Of a DNA stretch of 64,000 nucleotides, positions 62,775 to 64,000 are shown in pieces (the stretch's first letter is position 1; each line of letters opens with the position of its first letter). This stretch comes from an uncultured Gelidibacter sp. GTDB taxonomy: Bacteria > Bacteroidota > Bacteroidia > Flavobacteriales > Flavobacteriaceae. The notes below the pieces were generated by a model. It saw only the letters and a program-made list of their open reading frames with translations. It did no database searches and was not told where the DNA came from. The stretch spans positions 310,001-374,000 of the forward strand of contig NZ_CANMTE010000003.1 in NCBI RefSeq assembly GCF_947500795.1. Direction: 5' to 3'. The translations under genes were made by a program, and so were the position numbers.

Positions 62775-64000
62775 TTAATTAAAACCTGATTTTTTGATTT
62801 TAATTATCTGGTTGACAATTTTTGTTTTCTCTGATTTTGACAATCCAATTTGGTAAACTAAGAATATCAGAACACTTGTAGAAGTGACTAAAGTTAACAC
62901 AAACCTAGTTATTTCGTTATTAGTAATTGAATGTACTAAAAGTGATATCCCTATCGTAAGGATCAGAATAGGAATCGTCCTTACCACGACTTTTTGTAGG
63001 TAAGTAATGATCGATAATCCTCCGTGCAATTTAGCAAAATATAAACGTAATAATAACGCGGGTATTTCTATTAAAAAAGAAACGATAAGGATAGTATACG
63101 GGGGATATCCTAAATATAGAAATAGATACCCTATTGGTATGATTAACAATATTAATGAGCCTACAATTATTTGATACCATTTAATGTTTCCTACTGCCTG
63201 AAGAATTATGGGTAACCCAGAACCTAATTGGTTGAGTAACGTAATTAAAATTACTAATCTTCCAAAGGTCACTGTATAGTCGGGAACTTCTTTTAACCAA
63301 AGTTTCAAAACAAAAGGCATCTCTATTAAGACAGGAACCGCAATAATGGCTAACATAAAAAAAGAGAATTTACTTGCACTCATTGCCAAATCCAACATAC
63401 GCGTTCTATCTTGAGAACCTTCACTTTTTAAAATTTGAGGATTAAATGAATTAAGTAATGTTGATGAAAACCCTAATAATTGTGAGTTGATTTGATTTGC
63501 AATGCCGTAAGCTGCATTAATGGTGGTGCCATAAAATATATTCAATAGGACAGCTACACCCTGATTTCTTCCAATACTGCAAGCTACCCCAAAAGTATTC
63601 CAACCGGCAAAACTGGTCATATCCTTTATTAAAATTTTGTCGTAATATTTATCTAATTGTATTTTTATAATTGAATATTTTTGCATAGTATACAAACCCT
63701 GCACACCCAATATTAAAACCACACTTAAAGCAGATAACAAACTATAAATGAACAACTTATCAAATCCGGTGTAAAACAAATAAAATGCGATTAGCAACTT
63801 TAATACAGAGCTAACGATTTCAAAGAGTGCTACAATTTTGAAATTTTCATGAGAATTCAGCAATGCTTCAAAAGGCACAGAAAACACCGTTATCATGGTG
63901 CTAAATGTCATAAAGTGAAAAACTGTTTTGGCTATATCAATTTTATCTTCACTTATATTTAAAATATTTTCAAAAAAGAAGAACCCAGCTACTTCTAAAA
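62775..64000 (-). CDS. Polysaccharide flippase (Wzx/MATE-like), 5' end outside window
   Basis: The minus frame is open from 62775 through the right edge: codons above 63911 still encode a helix and loop (FFFFENILNISEDKID by my reading), so the Met at 63911 is internal. About 408 residues are present, with ten or so membrane segments, including MTFSTMITVFSVPFEALLNSHENF and GTTINAAYGIANQI, typical of Bacteroidota oligosaccharide flippases. It would flip the lipid-linked repeat unit to the periplasm for the Wzy-like polymerase at 54367. The N-terminus is missing. Confidence 0.88.
   Translation of the reverse strand, partial: LEVAGFFFFENILNISEDKIDIAKTVFHFMTFSTMITVFSVPFEALLNSHENFKIVALFEIVSSVLKLLIAFYLFYTGFDKLFIYSLLSALSVVLILGVQGLYTMQKYSIIKIQLDKYYDKILIKDMTSFAGWNTFGVACSIGRNQGVAVLLNIFYGTTINAAYGIANQINSQLLGFSSTLLNSFNPQILKSEGSQDRTRMLDLAMSASKFSFFMLAIIAVPVLIEMPFVLKLWLKEVPDYTVTFGRLVILITLLNQLGSGLPIILQAVGNIKWYQIIVGSLILLIIPIGYLFLYLGYPPYTILIVSFLIEIPALLLRLYFAKLHGGLSIITYLQKVVVRTIPILILTIGISLLVHSITNNEITRFVLTLVTSTSVLIFLVYQIGLSKSEKTKIVNQIIKIKKSGFN

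Overview
The window is chromosomal DNA from a member of the Bacteroidota, almost certainly a marine-type Flavobacteriaceae. The evidence is the AT-rich sequence, a SusC/SusD pair, two type IX secretion proteins (a Plug/DUF5103 protein and PorT/SprT), a TamL lipoprotein, a short RpoD of 287 residues, a full NqrABCDEF pump, and repeated TAnnTTTG -7 promoter words just ahead of start codons. The genus is not determined. No rRNA, tRNA, CRISPR array, prophage or transposase was seen.

Layout. 1-5.5 kb: a CoA-transferase cut by the left edge, methionine aminopeptidase, a GxxExxY gene between two inverted arrays of 10-11 bp units, a methyltransferase, an ~86 bp tandem repeat, ApbE and two small conserved proteins. 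5.6-11.8 kb: nqrABCDEF on the minus strand; ApbE next door supplies the covalent FMN that NqrB and NqrC need. 12-18.8 kb: T9SS Plug, ApaG, PruA, RsmG, a fatty acid desaturase and a class I aminotransferase. 19.3-24 kb: a SusC/SusD pair whose SusC frame is broken by one in-frame TAA. 24.3-38.8 kb: TrkH/TrkA potassium uptake, UbiE/MenG, PorT/SprT, a TrmH-type methyltransferase, TamL, FbaA, AccD (without its zinc-finger cysteines), a PAS histidine kinase, rpsO and pnp. 39.1-44.7 kb: proC-proB-proA, a small unknown protein, rpoD and rpe, with repeat-rich spacers. 44.9-64 kb: a CBS protein, then a minus-strand Wzx/Wzy-type exopolysaccharide locus running off the right edge.

The exopolysaccharide locus reads, in transcription order, flippase (partial), pyruvyl transferase, glycosyltransferase, MBOAT O-acyltransferase, SGNH partner, two glycosyltransferases, polymerase/ligase, acyltransferase, glycosyltransferase, a 294 bp gap, glycosyltransferase, WcaF-type acetyltransferase, GT2, then a separately promoted unit with the WecA-like initiating transferase, the Wza-type export lipoprotein and the Wzc-type tyrosine kinase. 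The gene set predicts an acidic, pyruvylated and O-acetylated polysaccharide.

The most unusual signals are the GxxExxY gene in matched inverted 10-11-10-11 bp arrays, the single nonsense codon separating the SusC signal peptide from its barrel, two unknown small proteins that look like degenerate relatives of the same nuclease fold, the hairpin repeats around pro/rpoD/rpe, and a (TAT)9 tract filling the spacer ahead of a glycosyltransferase start.
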